This document shows, piece by piece, positions 1 through 9,565 of a DNA stretch of 64,000 nucleotides. Made by a program: the position numbers and the translations under genes. The notes under the pieces are model-generated. The model worked only from the letters and a program-made list of their open reading frames with translations. It did not search any database and was not told the origin of the DNA. The stretch spans positions 21,476 through 85,475 of the forward strand of contig CAMORO010000002.1 of NCBI GenBank assembly GCA_946623875.1, read 5' to 3'. Each line of letters begins with the position of its first letter. Position 1 is the stretch's first letter. The stretch comes from an uncultured Lachnospiraceae bacterium (GTDB lineage: Bacteria > Bacillota > Clostridia > Lachnospirales > Lachnospiraceae).

Positions 1-1974
1 CTGGAACAGCGTGACTGTGCGCTGATAAGCTCCGGCGCGCTCCTTCAGTATCTTCATGAAACACAGAAGAATTCACTGGCGCAGATCCGTACCATAAAAA
101 CCTACGATGTTTCATGGTATATGGTGCTTGACTCTGCCACAAGGAGAAACCTTGAACTGACCGAAACTATAAGGGACAAGCAAAAAAGAGGTTCTCTGCT
201 GGGGATCCTGGACAGGACCAAAACGGCAATGGGCGGCAGGGCTTTAAGATCGATGATAGAGAGACCCCTCATTGACAAAAAGGCTATAAACGACCGTCTT
301 GATGCGGTAAGTGAGCTTCTTGGCAATGCCATAACAAGAGAAGAAATACGTGAGTATCTGAATCCGGTATATGATCTGGAACGTCTGATGAGCCGCGTGG
401 TATATAAGTCCGCAAATCCAAGAGATCTTATTGCACTTGGGTCTTCTCTTGAAATGCTGAAGCCGATAAAGCAGCAACTGGCTGATTTCAAGTCGGATGT
501 TCTCAGGAAGATGTATGAGGATCTTGATACTCTTGATGATCTGCATGAACTGATCCGTGCTTCAATATCCGATGAACCTCCGATCCAGATAAAAGAAGGC
601 GGGATCATACGGGAAGGATACAATGAGACCGTTGATTCATTAAGAAATGCGAAACGTGAAGGAAAGAGCTGGCTTGCGGATCTTGAGGCCAGGGACAGGG
701 AACGGACCGGGATCAAGAATCTCAAAATAAAATATAACCGGGTTTTCGGCTACTATTTTGAAGTGACCAACTCCTTTAAGGAGCTGGTTCCGGATGATTA
801 TATAAGAAAACAGACTCTGACCAATGCCGAGAGATATACAACGGATGAGTTAAAAGAACTGGAGGATACCATCCTTAATTCAGAGGAAAAGCTTTTTTCT
901 CTTGAGTATGATCTGTTCTGTGAGATCAGGGATACGCTGTCTGAGAATATTGAAAGGATACAACAGAGTGCCGGTGTGATAGCCGGCCTTGATGCACTTG
1001 CTTCCTTTGCATATGTTGCAGAGAAAAACCAGTACTGCAGGCCGACCATAAATGAAAAGGGTAACATTGATATAGAAAAGGGCCGTCATCCGGTTGTTGA
1101 GAAGATGTTGAGTTCGGATATGTTTATAACAAATGATACTCATCTTGACAATAAGGATAATCGTATCTCAATAATAACAGGTCCGAACATGGCGGGGAAA
1201 TCCACCTACATGAGACAGACAGCGCTGATAGTACTTATGGCGCAGATCGGTTCTTTTGTGCCAGCTTCCAAAGCGAATATCGGAATAGTGGACAGGATAT
1301 TCACGCGAGTCGGGGCTTCTGACGATCTTGCAAGCGGACAGAGTACATTTATGGTTGAAATGGCAGAGGTCGCAAATATTCTAAGAAATGCAACCCAGAA
1401 CAGTCTTCTTATACTTGATGAGATAGGACGCGGTACCTCAACCTTTGACGGACTGTCAATTGCATGGGCGGTTGTGGAATATATATCAAATCCCAAACTC
1501 CTCGGCTCCAAGACACTGTTTGCCACACACTATCATGAACTTACCGAGCTTGAAGGCAAGCTTAATTCCGTCAATAATTACTGTATCGCCGTAAAGGAGC
1601 AGGGTGACAATATAGTGTTCCTAAGAAAGATTGTCAAAGGCGGTGCGGATAAGAGTTACGGAATACAGGTTGCCAAGCTTGCCGGAGTGCCCGATGCCGT
1701 GATCGAGCGTGCCAAGGAAATAGTTGATGAGCTTTCAGACAATGATATTGCCATAAATGTACGCAGCATAGCGGATAAGAAGGACAGCAGAAAGAGAAAT
1801 GTAAAGAGGCTTGATGAGGTCGATCTTAATCAGATGTCGCTGTTTGATACGGTAAGCGATGATGATGTCATAAATGAGATCAAGGAACTTGATATTAATA
1901 ATCTGACTCCCATGGAAGCATTGAACACTCTTAGCAAGCTGCAAAACAAGCTTGTAAACCGGTGGACATATTAA
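1..1974 (+). CDS. mutS: DNA mismatch repair protein MutS (5' end outside window)
   Basis: Mismatch recognition ATPase that starts methyl-independent mismatch repair together with MutL. The reading frame is open from base 1, so the N-terminal mismatch-binding domain lies outside the window; an internal ATG at 121 is not the start. The visible part covers the core/clamp helices and the ABC-type ATPase: Walker A GPNMAGKST near 1171-1206, Walker B LLILDEIGRGTS near 1400-1440, and the ATHYHEL segment near 1525. The C-terminal tail contains QMSLFD, a beta-clamp-binding-like peptide. mutL follows 50 nt downstream, the standard mutSL arrangement. Family assignment is certain. Confidence 0.97.
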   Translation: MEQRDCALISSGALLQYLHETQKNSLAQIRTIKTYDVSWYMVLDSATRRNLELTETIRDKQKRGSLLGILDRTKTAMGGRALRSMIERPLIDKKAINDRLDAVSELLGNAITREEIREYLNPVYDLERLMSRVVYKSANPRDLIALGSSLEMLKPIKQQLADFKSDVLRKMYEDLDTLDDLHELIRASISDEPPIQIKEGGIIREGYNETVDSLRNAKREGKSWLADLEARDRERTGIKNLKIKYNRVFGYYFEVTNSFKELVPDDYIRKQTLTNAERYTTDELKELEDTILNSEEKLFSLEYDLFCEIRDTLSENIERIQQSAGVIAGLDALASFAYVAEKNQYCRPTINEKGNIDIEKGRHPVVEKMLSSDMFITNDTHLDNKDNRISIITGPNMAGKSTYMRQTALIVLMAQIGSFVPASKANIGIVDRIFTRVGASDDLASGQSTFMVEMAEVANILRNATQNSLLILDEIGRGTSTFDGLSIAWAVVEYISNPKLLGSKTLFATHYHELTELEGKLNSVNNYCIAVKEQGDNIVFLRKIVKGGADKSYGIQVAKLAGVPDAVIERAKEIVDELSDNDIAINVRSIADKKDSRKRNVKRLDEVDLNQMSLFDTVSDDDVINEIKELDINNLTPMEALNTLSKLQNKLVNRWTY

Positions 1975-2024
1975 GGGAGCGGCAGCAGTCTGATTAAAAC
2001 CCGAAGCATTTATAAGGATTGATC

Positions 2025-4079
2025 ATGGAAAGAAACATACTTGTTCTTGATAAAAATACTATAGACAAGATCGCTGCCGGTGAGGTTGTCGAACGTCCGG
2101 TGTCAGTCGTAAAGGAACTGGTCGAGAATTCGATAGATTCGAATGCCAAAGCGATCACCGTAGAGATAAAGGATGGCGGAACATCCTTTATACGTGTTAC
2201 GGACAACGGCTGCGGAATAAAAAAAAGCGAGGTTAAAACAGCTTTTCTAAGACACGCCACAAGCAAGATACGGACTGTTGAAGACCTTATAAATGTCGGA
2301 AGTCTCGGCTTCAGAGGTGAGGCTCTGTCAAGCATTGCGGCAGTATCGAAGGTTGAACTGCTTACAAAAACAGAGGACGAATTCACTGGGACCAGATACT
2401 GTATAGAAGGTTCGCGGGAAATGAGTTTTGATGATGTCGGCGTACCCGAGGGAACTACATTTATCGTAAGAGCCTTATTTTATAATACACCGGCCAGAAG
2501 GAAATTCCTAAAGACGCCTCAGACAGAGGGAAGTTACGTATCGGATTATATGGAAAAGGTTATGCTGTCCCATCCGGGAATAGCGTTTAAGCTCATAATC
2601 AACGGCAATACAAGGCTTCAGAGCTCCGGAAACGGTGAAATACCTGATATAATCTACGGGCTGTACGGCCGTGATATGGTAAACGGTCTGTTGCCGATCG
2701 ATATCACGGACGGAGATATCACGATAAGAGGATATGTATGTAAGCCGGAGTTATCAAGAGGTAACAGGAGCTTTGAGGTATACTACGTAAACAATCGTTA
2801 TATTCAGAGTACCGTGATAAGACGCGCATTGGATGAAGCATATAAGCCATATCTGATGCTTCATAAATATCCGGTTGTTTTTCTTTATATCGATATTTCA
2901 CCTGAACTTATTGATGTAAATGTTCATCCGGCCAAAAAAGAGATACGTTTTCTTGAAGGTGCTCAGCTATACGATCTTCTTGTTAACGGCATACAGGATG
3001 TGCTTTCACACAAAGAACTTATCCCCGATATGCATGAGGAGAAAGAAAGAAATAAGGAAAAGGATAACATAGCACCCGAAAGGACAAGACCGGAGCCTTT
3101 CGAGACACAGAGTATATTCGGTTTTGACGCACGCGGAAATGATACAGAAAGCAGCGGTCGCAGGGATGATGATACCGGGAACAGCGGAAATGTAAAGAGC
3201 GGTACTGCCGGTTATATTGATGCGGGAAGTACACCCGACTATGTAAAAGAAGAAGGCATCTACAGATCGAAACATACCGGGGAATACAGGACCGTGCCGG
3301 CATATATGGATATTACGGCTATCAATGTTTCGGATGATACAGATACAAATGTATCAGTTAATGCGAATACTTACGATGATGAAAAAGAAAACGGATCGAA
3401 TAACAGTGAAGAAGATGAGAAGGACAGACATATTCCCGGTGGAAATGAATATGAACAACTGTCAATGTTTGAGCATGGATTCCTGAGTGAAGAAGGAATA
3501 CGGAAACACAGGATCATAGGTCAACTGTTTGAAACCTACTGGCTTGTTGAAATGGACAATAAACTGTACATAATCGATCAGCATGCGGCACATGAAAAGA
3601 TTAAATACGAACGTCTTATCAGGCAGTTTGCAGAAGGTGAAGTGCACTCGCAAATGTTGAATCCTCCGATCATCGTCACATTGAGCATGCGCGAGGAGGC
3701 CGTACTGTGTAAGTACTCGGACAATTTCAGGAAGGTCGGTTTCGAGATAGAACAATTCGGCGGTAATGAATATTCCATCCGTGAGATACCAACCGAACTT
3801 TTCGGTCTGAGAGCAGATGAATACTTCCATGATCTTATGGATGAGCTTATGAATGACAAACAGTCCGTAAACATAGATGCTATCGATCACAGGATAGCAA
3901 CAATGGCATGTAAGAGCGCGGTCAAGGGCAACAACAGGATTTCATATGAGGAGGCTGCAGCTCTTATTGATGAATTACTGACTCTTGACAATCCGTTCAA
4001 CTGCCCTCACGGAAGACCCACCATAATATCTTTTACGAAGAATGAGGTGGAAAAGATGTTTAAACGTATCGTGACATAG
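2025..4079 (+). CDS. mutL: DNA mismatch repair protein MutL with endonuclease motif
   Basis: MutL couples MutS mismatch recognition to strand incision. The N-terminal GHKL ATPase shows ENSIDSNA, DNGCGI, RHATSKI and GFRGEALSSI. The C-terminal dimerisation domain carries the metal-dependent nicking endonuclease motif DQHAxxExxxxE at about residues 518-529, plus ACKSAVK and CPHGRP. This is the signature of bacteria that lack a MutH/Dam system. A low-complexity acidic linker of about 120 residues joins the two parts. The start is set at ATG 2025, 6 nt after AAGGA; an in-frame TTG at 2019 sits on the ribosome site and is less likely. 684 aa, a little long because of the linker. Confidence 0.96.
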   Translation: MERNILVLDKNTIDKIAAGEVVERPVSVVKELVENSIDSNAKAITVEIKDGGTSFIRVTDNGCGIKKSEVKTAFLRHATSKIRTVEDLINVGSLGFRGEALSSIAAVSKVELLTKTEDEFTGTRYCIEGSREMSFDDVGVPEGTTFIVRALFYNTPARRKFLKTPQTEGSYVSDYMEKVMLSHPGIAFKLIINGNTRLQSSGNGEIPDIIYGLYGRDMVNGLLPIDITDGDITIRGYVCKPELSRGNRSFEVYYVNNRYIQSTVIRRALDEAYKPYLMLHKYPVVFLYIDISPELIDVNVHPAKKEIRFLEGAQLYDLLVNGIQDVLSHKELIPDMHEEKERNKEKDNIAPERTRPEPFETQSIFGFDARGNDTESSGRRDDDTGNSGNVKSGTAGYIDAGSTPDYVKEEGIYRSKHTGEYRTVPAYMDITAINVSDDTDTNVSVNANTYDDEKENGSNNSEEDEKDRHIPGGNEYEQLSMFEHGFLSEEGIRKHRIIGQLFETYWLVEMDNKLYIIDQHAAHEKIKYERLIRQFAEGEVHSQMLNPPIIVTLSMREEAVLCKYSDNFRKVGFEIEQFGGNEYSIREIPTELFGLRADEYFHDLMDELMNDKQSVNIDAIDHRIATMACKSAVKGNNRISYEEAAALIDELLTLDNPFNCPHGRPTIISFTKNEVEKMFKRIVT

Positions 4080-4102
4080 TAGCGTAAATGGAGAGACTCT
4101 AC

Positions 4103-5041
4103 ATGGATAAAAGTCCCCTGATTATATTAACGGGTCCGACCGGTGCCGGTAAAACCGAATTGTCCATTGATCTTGCCAAAAGGCTTGACGGTGAAATAAT
4201 ATCCGCTGACAGCATGCAGGTTTACAGGCATATGGATATCGGGACCGCCAAGATAACAAAAGAGATGATGCAGGGAGTTCCCCATCATCTGATAGATGTA
4301 CTTGAGCCTACGGAAGACTACAATGTTTCAAGGTTCAAGGATGAGGCCTCAAAGGTCATACAGGACATCCTGTCTCGTGGCAGGATACCCATAATAGTGG
4401 GCGGCACGGGCTTCTATATACAGGCACTTCTTTATGATATTGATTTTTCGGATAATGCTCAGACTCCGTACAGAGAAGAACTGTTCCGTCTGGCAAAAGA
4501 GAAAGGGAACGGATATCTGTATGATAAGTTGCAAAAGTGTGATCCCGGGGCGGCAGGATATATACATGCCAATGACATAAAAAGGGTTACAAGGGCTCTT
4601 GAATTCTTTCATGAAACAGGAAAGAGGATTTCCGAACATAACGAAACGGAAAGAAGACGGGAATCACCGTATGATTTCAGATATTTTGTTCTGAACCTGC
4701 CGCGTGAGCTTCTGTATGAGCGTATCAACAGACGTGTTGACGATATGATCAGGGCTGGCCTTGTAAATGAAGTAAAGCACCTTCTTGAACTCGGATGCAA
4801 CAATTCAATGGTATCAATGCAGGGACTCGGATATAAAGAGATAATAGATTATCTTGAAGGTAATATAACCCTTGAAACCGCGACAGATACAATAAAACGG
4901 GACACAAGGCATTTCGCCAAGAGACAGCTTACATGGTTCAGGCGTGAGCGTGATGTCATCATGATAAACAAGAACGAGTTTGATTATGATGATGAGAAGA
5001 TAATTGAGTTCATCATGGATCATTTGGAGAATTCATCATGA
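4103..5041 (+). CDS. miaA: tRNA dimethylallyltransferase MiaA
   Basis: Transfers the dimethylallyl group to N6 of A37 in tRNAs that read UNN codons. The P-loop GPTGAGKTE is near the N-terminus, followed by DSMQVYRHMDIGTAK and HHLIDVLEP, both standard MiaA motifs; length 312 aa is normal. ATG 4103 is preferred over ATG 4088 because GGAGAG at 4089-4094 is well spaced for the former and lies inside the latter. It follows mutL by 23 nt, and its stop overlaps the next start (ATGA, 5038-5041), so the mutS-mutL-miaA block is probably one transcript. Confidence 0.95.
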   Translation: MDKSPLIILTGPTGAGKTELSIDLAKRLDGEIISADSMQVYRHMDIGTAKITKEMMQGVPHHLIDVLEPTEDYNVSRFKDEASKVIQDILSRGRIPIIVGGTGFYIQALLYDIDFSDNAQTPYREELFRLAKEKGNGYLYDKLQKCDPGAAGYIHANDIKRVTRALEFFHETGKRISEHNETERRRESPYDFRYFVLNLPRELLYERINRRVDDMIRAGLVNEVKHLLELGCNNSMVSMQGLGYKEIIDYLEGNITLETATDTIKRDTRHFAKRQLTWFRRERDVIMINKNEFDYDDEKIIEFIMDHLENSS

Positions 5042-6351
5042 GAGGTAAGGATTTGGAGATAAAAGAATTATACAGACAGTTGGATATAGATGATGATGTA
5101 TATGAGTATTCATGTGCCAAACTGGCCGGTTTAAAGGATAGATTTGAAAGGATAGACGAAACTGCCGAATTCAATCAGCTCAAGGTACTTGACGCATTAA
5201 GAGAGTGCCGGGTTAGTGAGGCATGTTTCTCAATGTCCACGGGATACGGATACAATGATATCGGAAGAGATACTCTTGAAAGGGTATATGCACAAATATT
5301 TAAAACGGAGGATGCTCTGGTGCGTCCGCAGATCACCTGTGGGACACATGCCCTGAACGTGGCTCTGTCCTCCAACCTTCGTCCGGGAGATGAACTGCTT
5401 TCGCCGGTAGGAAAGCCCTATGATACACTCGAGGAGGTCATAGGTATAAGACCCTCCTGCGGCTCGCTTAAGGAATACGGAGTAAGCTACAGACAGGTGG
5501 ATCTTAAAGAGGACGGCAGCTTTGATTACGATGGAATAAGGAATGCGATAAATGAACGCACCAGAATGGTTACGATCCAGCGTTCCAAAGGATATCAGAC
5601 AAGACCTACGCTTTCAGTCGGGAACATAAGTGAACTCATATCCTTTATCAAAGGAATAAAGAAGGATGTCATATGCATGGTCGATAACTGCTACGGTGAA
5701 TTCGTGGAAAGGATCGAGCCCTCACAGGCAGGTGCCGATATGATAGTAGGCTCTCTTATAAAGAACCCGGGAGGCGGTCTTGCGCCGGTGGGCGGATATA
5801 TAGCCGGTACTAAGAAGTGCATTGAGAACGCCGCATACAGGCTGACATCTCCGGGTCTTGGCAAAGAGGTGGGAGCATCATTAAACGTTATCCAGAGCTT
5901 CTATCAGGGATTGTTTCTTGCCCCGACTGTGGTAAGCTCGGCGGTTAAGGGAGCCATCTTTGCAGCAAACATGCTCAAAGGGCTCGGATTTACTGTGTAT
6001 CCCGAACCGGAAACCGTAAGACATGATATAATCCAGGCGGTTACCCTTGGAAGCGCAGAGAGAGTCATTTCATTCTGCAAGGGCATCCAGGCAGCCGCAC
6101 CGGTTGACAGCTTTGTCACCCCGGAACCATGGGCGATGCCCGGATATGATTCGGATGTGATAATGGCTGCAGGAGCGTTTGTTTCGGGATCGTCTATCGA
6201 ACTGAGCGCTGACGGACCGATAAAAGAGCCGTATAATGTATATTTTCAGGGCGGACTGACTTTCCCTCATGTCAAATACGGTATAATGCGTGCCGTTCAG
6301 CAGCTTAAAAACGACGGACTTGTTAAGCCTTATGCATTCAATATATCTTGA
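5038..6351 (+). CDS. PLP-dependent Cys/Met lyase-like protein ('aluminium resistance' family)
   Basis: A 437-aa fold-type I PLP enzyme resembling the methionine gamma-lyase/cystathionine beta-lyase-like family once named aluminium resistance protein (Bacillus YnbB type). Family-typical stretches include RPQITCGTHAL near residues 95-105, MVDNCYGEF around 215-223 and GSLIKNPGGGLAP around 235-247, whose lysine is the expected PLP-linked residue. Its ATG overlaps the miaA stop by 4 nt, so it is translationally coupled. The true substrate is not known for this family; a role in sulfur amino-acid metabolism is inference. Confidence 0.85.
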   Translation: MRGKDLEIKELYRQLDIDDDVYEYSCAKLAGLKDRFERIDETAEFNQLKVLDALRECRVSEACFSMSTGYGYNDIGRDTLERVYAQIFKTEDALVRPQITCGTHALNVALSSNLRPGDELLSPVGKPYDTLEEVIGIRPSCGSLKEYGVSYRQVDLKEDGSFDYDGIRNAINERTRMVTIQRSKGYQTRPTLSVGNISELISFIKGIKKDVICMVDNCYGEFVERIEPSQAGADMIVGSLIKNPGGGLAPVGGYIAGTKKCIENAAYRLTSPGLGKEVGASLNVIQSFYQGLFLAPTVVSSAVKGAIFAANMLKGLGFTVYPEPETVRHDIIQAVTLGSAERVISFCKGIQAAAPVDSFVTPEPWAMPGYDSDVIMAAGAFVSGSSIELSADGPIKEPYNVYFQGGLTFPHVKYGIMRAVQQLKNDGLVKPYAFNIS

Positions 6352-6433
6352 CATTTCAGTACATAAGTTTAAAATATAAATATTCGGTTGATCAGGACCC
6401 GGTCGGTCTTATATTCCCTGTAAAAGGGGACTG

Positions 6434-7132
6434 ATGGATACAAAACATTTAACACTTAAGGAAATGCCCGCGGATGACCGTCCGTATGAGCGTTTCATGA
6501 AATACGGAGCGGGAGCCCTGTCGGATTCCGAACTTCTTGCGATCATTGTAAAGACAGGATGCAAAGGCAGGACAGGTATTGATGTGGCAAGAGAACTTTT
6601 GACATGTGCTGACGGATCATCTTCTCTGTTGAATCTTTTCAGGCTGAGCATACAGGATATGAAGGTGATTGACGGCGTGGGTGAAGTGAAGGCGATAACA
6701 CTGAAATGTGTTGCGGAGATTGCCCGAAGGCTTTCCAAAGCACAATACAGTGAACGTGTTAAGCTTCATGATCCGGCAACGGTTGCGGCCATGTACATGG
6801 AAACGATGCGTCATCTTGAATATGAACAGGTAAGGATCGTTTATTCTGATGGGGCACTGCGTTTTATATGTGATGAGGTCATTTCAAGCGGAACGGTCAA
6901 TAAAGCCCTTTTTTCGGTAAGGGATATATTTATAAAGGCACTTGAACATAAGGCAGTCGGCCTTATCATGCTTCACAATCATCCGAGCGGTGATCCGACA
7001 CCGAGCGATGAGGATATCAGTATCACACGCAGGCTTTCAAGTGCAGGCAGTTTGATGGATATAGGATTAATCGATCATATTATTATCGGGGACGGACGTT
7101 TTATAAGCCTGTCGGAGCAGGGGATAATTTAG
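6434..7132 (+). CDS. radC: RadC-like JAB/MPN domain protein
   Basis: 232 aa, the usual RadC size. The N-terminal UPF0758 helix-hairpin-helix region contains ERFMKYGAGALSDSELLAI. The C-terminal MPN+ (JAMM) domain has the metal motif HxHPSGDPxPSxxD at about residues 181-194, so the metalloprotein site is intact. The name comes from an old recombination-repair assignment that was later questioned; the biochemical role is unresolved. The start ATG has AAAAGGGGA upstream. In many Firmicutes radC sits directly before mreB, as here, which supports the call. Confidence 0.93.
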   Translation: MDTKHLTLKEMPADDRPYERFMKYGAGALSDSELLAIIVKTGCKGRTGIDVARELLTCADGSSSLLNLFRLSIQDMKVIDGVGEVKAITLKCVAEIARRLSKAQYSERVKLHDPATVAAMYMETMRHLEYEQVRIVYSDGALRFICDEVISSGTVNKALFSVRDIFIKALEHKAVGLIMLHNHPSGDPTPSDEDISITRRLSSAGSLMDIGLIDHIIIGDGRFISLSEQGII

Positions 7133-7153
7133 TCCGCGATCAGGAGGTTGGAT

Positions 7154-8173
7154 TTGTCGATAAGCGCATTTGGCATAGATCTTGGTACTTACAACATAAA
7201 GATTTACAACGGTTTCAATGAAACCATCACATCACAGAAGAATATCATTGCGATCCAGAAGATCATGAACAAGAAGAATCTGTTCGCATACGGAGACCAT
7301 GCATTTGAGATGTATGAGAAGGCTCCGCAGAATATAACTGTTTCTTTTCCGGTTATAAACGGTGTGATCGCAGACATTAACCATATGCAGATCCTTTTGC
7401 GCAATTTCATTAATGATGCGATGAACAACAATATCAGAAGCGCCGATTACTACATTTCCGTTCCGACGGACATAACCGGTGTGGAAAAAAGAGCCTTCTA
7501 TGACCTTGTAAAGGAATCAAACGTTAAGGCGCGGAATATTTACATTGTCGAGAAAGCTATAGCGGACGGTGTCGGACTGGATGTGGATGTTGTTAACTCA
7601 CAGGGAATACTTGTCGTTAATATAGGCTACGAAACCACTGAAATATCCATACTTTCGATGGGCGGAATAGTGCTTAGCAGGCTTATTAAAGTAGGCGGAA
7701 AAAAGTTTGATGAAAGCATAAGAAATATCATACGTAAGGAATACAATCTGCTTGTCGGGATCAAGACGGCGGAAAAGGTTAAGATCGCTCTCCCAAAGCT
7801 TGAGGAGAATAAGGAGGATGCCATTGTATATGGCAGGGATATCGTAACGGGACTGCCCGTTGAAAGAAGTATTCCGGTCAATCTGATAGAGAAGGCTATG
7901 AGTGAGAACTTTGAGACGATAATCGACAGTGTACGTGTTATTCTTGAACGTACGCCGCCCGAGCTCGGTGCCGATATTTACAGAAAGGGCATCTTTTTGA
8001 CAGGCGGCTCGGCCGGTATCGGGGATCTTCATGAGCTTATCGCAAAGAGTACGGGACTTAAGGTTAATTTTTCCGTAAACGGTGAGGAGAGCGTTGCATA
8101 CGGTCTGTCACAGATAATCAAGACAGAGAGCCTCCGTTCTGTCGTAAGTACGATGCAGGATGTTGAGTATTGA
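7154..8173 (+). CDS. mreB: Divergent MreB-type rod-shape actin homologue
   Basis: An actin-like cytoskeletal ATPase expected to direct lateral wall synthesis with MreC, MreD, RodA and PBP2, whose genes follow. The phosphate-1 loop FGIDLGTYN is present at the N-terminus and the adenosine loop FLTGGSAGIGDL near the C-terminus. The phosphate-2 loop, normally DIGGGTT in MreB, reads NIGYETT, and the preceding AAAIGAGL-type segment reads KAIADGVGLDV. ATP handling may therefore differ. The start is TTG 7154, 6 nt after AGGAGG (7142-7147); a TTG at 7148 abuts the ribosome site. 339 aa, normal length. Confidence 0.88.
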   Translation: MSISAFGIDLGTYNIKIYNGFNETITSQKNIIAIQKIMNKKNLFAYGDHAFEMYEKAPQNITVSFPVINGVIADINHMQILLRNFINDAMNNNIRSADYYISVPTDITGVEKRAFYDLVKESNVKARNIYIVEKAIADGVGLDVDVVNSQGILVVNIGYETTEISILSMGGIVLSRLIKVGGKKFDESIRNIIRKEYNLLVGIKTAEKVKIALPKLEENKEDAIVYGRDIVTGLPVERSIPVNLIEKAMSENFETIIDSVRVILERTPPELGADIYRKGIFLTGGSAGIGDLHELIAKSTGLKVNFSVNGEESVAYGLSQIIKTESLRSVVSTMQDVEY

Positions 8174-8191
8174 ATTCGGTAAGAGGATATA

Positions 8192-9055
8192 ATGGCAAGA
8201 AAAGGATACGGAAGAAATAAGATTTCTATCCCTTCTAAATATATTTTTTTAATATTGTCAATTCTGTGTGTAAGCATGATGCTTATCTCCTTTACCACGG
8301 ATTTCGTAACCGGGCCCGTTGAAACGGTGGCCGGTTATATTATAGTACCTTTTCAAAAGGGGATTGCCACTGCAGGAGGATGGCTTACCGGCAGGTCAGA
8401 GAATATCCGAAAGATCAATGAACTAAATGAAGAAAACAGGAAATTAAAGGAAAAGGTCGATGAGCTCACCATACAGATAAACGACCTGACGAGGGATAAG
8501 TACGAGCTTGCCGAGCTTCGAAGTCTTTTTCTTCTTGATGAGCAGTATACCGATTATGATAAGATCGGAGCAAGGGTGATAGGGAAGGATACTGGTAACT
8601 GGTATTCCAATTTTGTTATTGACAAGGGCAGTAACGACGGCATTAAAACAGATATGAACGTAATGGCCGGTACCGGTCTTGTCGGGATAGTAACCAGGGT
8701 GGGACCCAACTGGGCTAATGTACGTTCCATTATAGACGATACGAGCAACCTGAGCGGGATGGTAATGTCTACATCCGATACACTGATCGTCAGCGGAGAT
8801 CTGGAACTGATGGATGAAGGTTATATACGTTTCTCACAGCTTATTGATGAAGAAGACAAGGTGATAAAGGGAGATCAGGTGGTCACCTCCTCGATCAGCA
8901 ACAAATATCTTCCGGGTATATCGGTCGGTTATATTTCCGAAATAGAGACAGATGCAAACAATCTGACCAAATCAGGGTATATAACGCCGGTTGTGGACTT
9001 CAAGAAGCTTGGAACGGTTCTTGTCGTAACCGAACTTAAGGAGACGATGGATTAA
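8192..9055 (+). CDS. mreC: Rod-shape determining protein MreC
   Basis: Bitopic membrane protein that links the MreB filament to external wall enzymes. One N-terminal TM segment (about residues 17-36) is followed by a coiled coil rich in Glu/Lys/Asn (about 70-110) and the beta-rich MreC domain. Typical stretches are ARVIGKD, FVIDKGSNDGI and MNVMAGTGLVGIVTRV. Length 287 aa is standard. It lies 18 nt after mreB and 1 nt before mreD. Confidence 0.95.
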   Translation: MARKGYGRNKISIPSKYIFLILSILCVSMMLISFTTDFVTGPVETVAGYIIVPFQKGIATAGGWLTGRSENIRKINELNEENRKLKEKVDELTIQINDLTRDKYELAELRSLFLLDEQYTDYDKIGARVIGKDTGNWYSNFVIDKGSNDGIKTDMNVMAGTGLVGIVTRVGPNWANVRSIIDDTSNLSGMVMSTSDTLIVSGDLELMDEGYIRFSQLIDEEDKVIKGDQVVTSSISNKYLPGISVGYISEIETDANNLTKSGYITPVVDFKKLGTVLVVTELKETMD

Positions 9056-9056
9056 T

Positions 9057-9563
9057 ATGTTAAGAAGAATAGTGGTCTTTCTTATGATAATTACCGGATA
9101 TCTTCTTCAATCCACTCTGTTCAGTGCATTTACGATAGCCGGTATAGTTCCCAATATACTTATGATAATAACTTCGGCCTTCGGACTAATGCGGGGAAAA
9201 AGAGAAGGGATGTTTGTCGGTTTTGTTGCCGGTCTGCTGGTAGATGTTTTTTTCATGAACATCCTTGGTTTTTTTGCTCTTGTTTATATGACAATAGGCT
9301 ATCTTAACGGATTTTTCAGAAGTATTTTTTATCCGGAGGACATTAAGCTGCCAATGATAATGATAGGAAGCAGCGAGCTTTTGTACTGTTTTATCTGCTA
9401 CATCTTTCTTTATCTGTTAAGAGGCAGGATGCATCTTGGGTATTATTTTATACATATTATGATACCGGATATAGTATATACCGTATTGATAACATTTATA
9501 CTTTATAAAGGTATACTGTTTATCAACGAACGTCTTGAGGAATATGAAATCAGGAGAAGCTAG
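9057..9563 (+). CDS. mreD: Rod-shape determining protein MreD
   Basis: A 168-aa multi-pass membrane protein with about five hydrophobic helices, starting MLRRIVVFLMIITGYLLQST as is usual in MreD. An MRGKREGMFVGFVAGLLVD-type loop follows the second helix. It partners MreC in the elongasome. The ATG is 1 nt after the mreC stop, and its 3' end carries the AGGAGA ribosome site for the next gene. Confidence 0.93.
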   Translation: MLRRIVVFLMIITGYLLQSTLFSAFTIAGIVPNILMIITSAFGLMRGKREGMFVGFVAGLLVDVFFMNILGFFALVYMTIGYLNGFFRSIFYPEDIKLPMIMIGSSELLYCFICYIFLYLLRGRMHLGYYFIHIMIPDIVYTVLITFILYKGILFINERLEEYEIRRS

Positions 9564-9565
9564 GC

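Noticed and set aside
102-725. Long open frame antisense to mutS
   Set aside because: Lies wholly opposite a conserved MutS segment, has Ser/Arg-rich composition typical of antisense shadows and no ribosome site.
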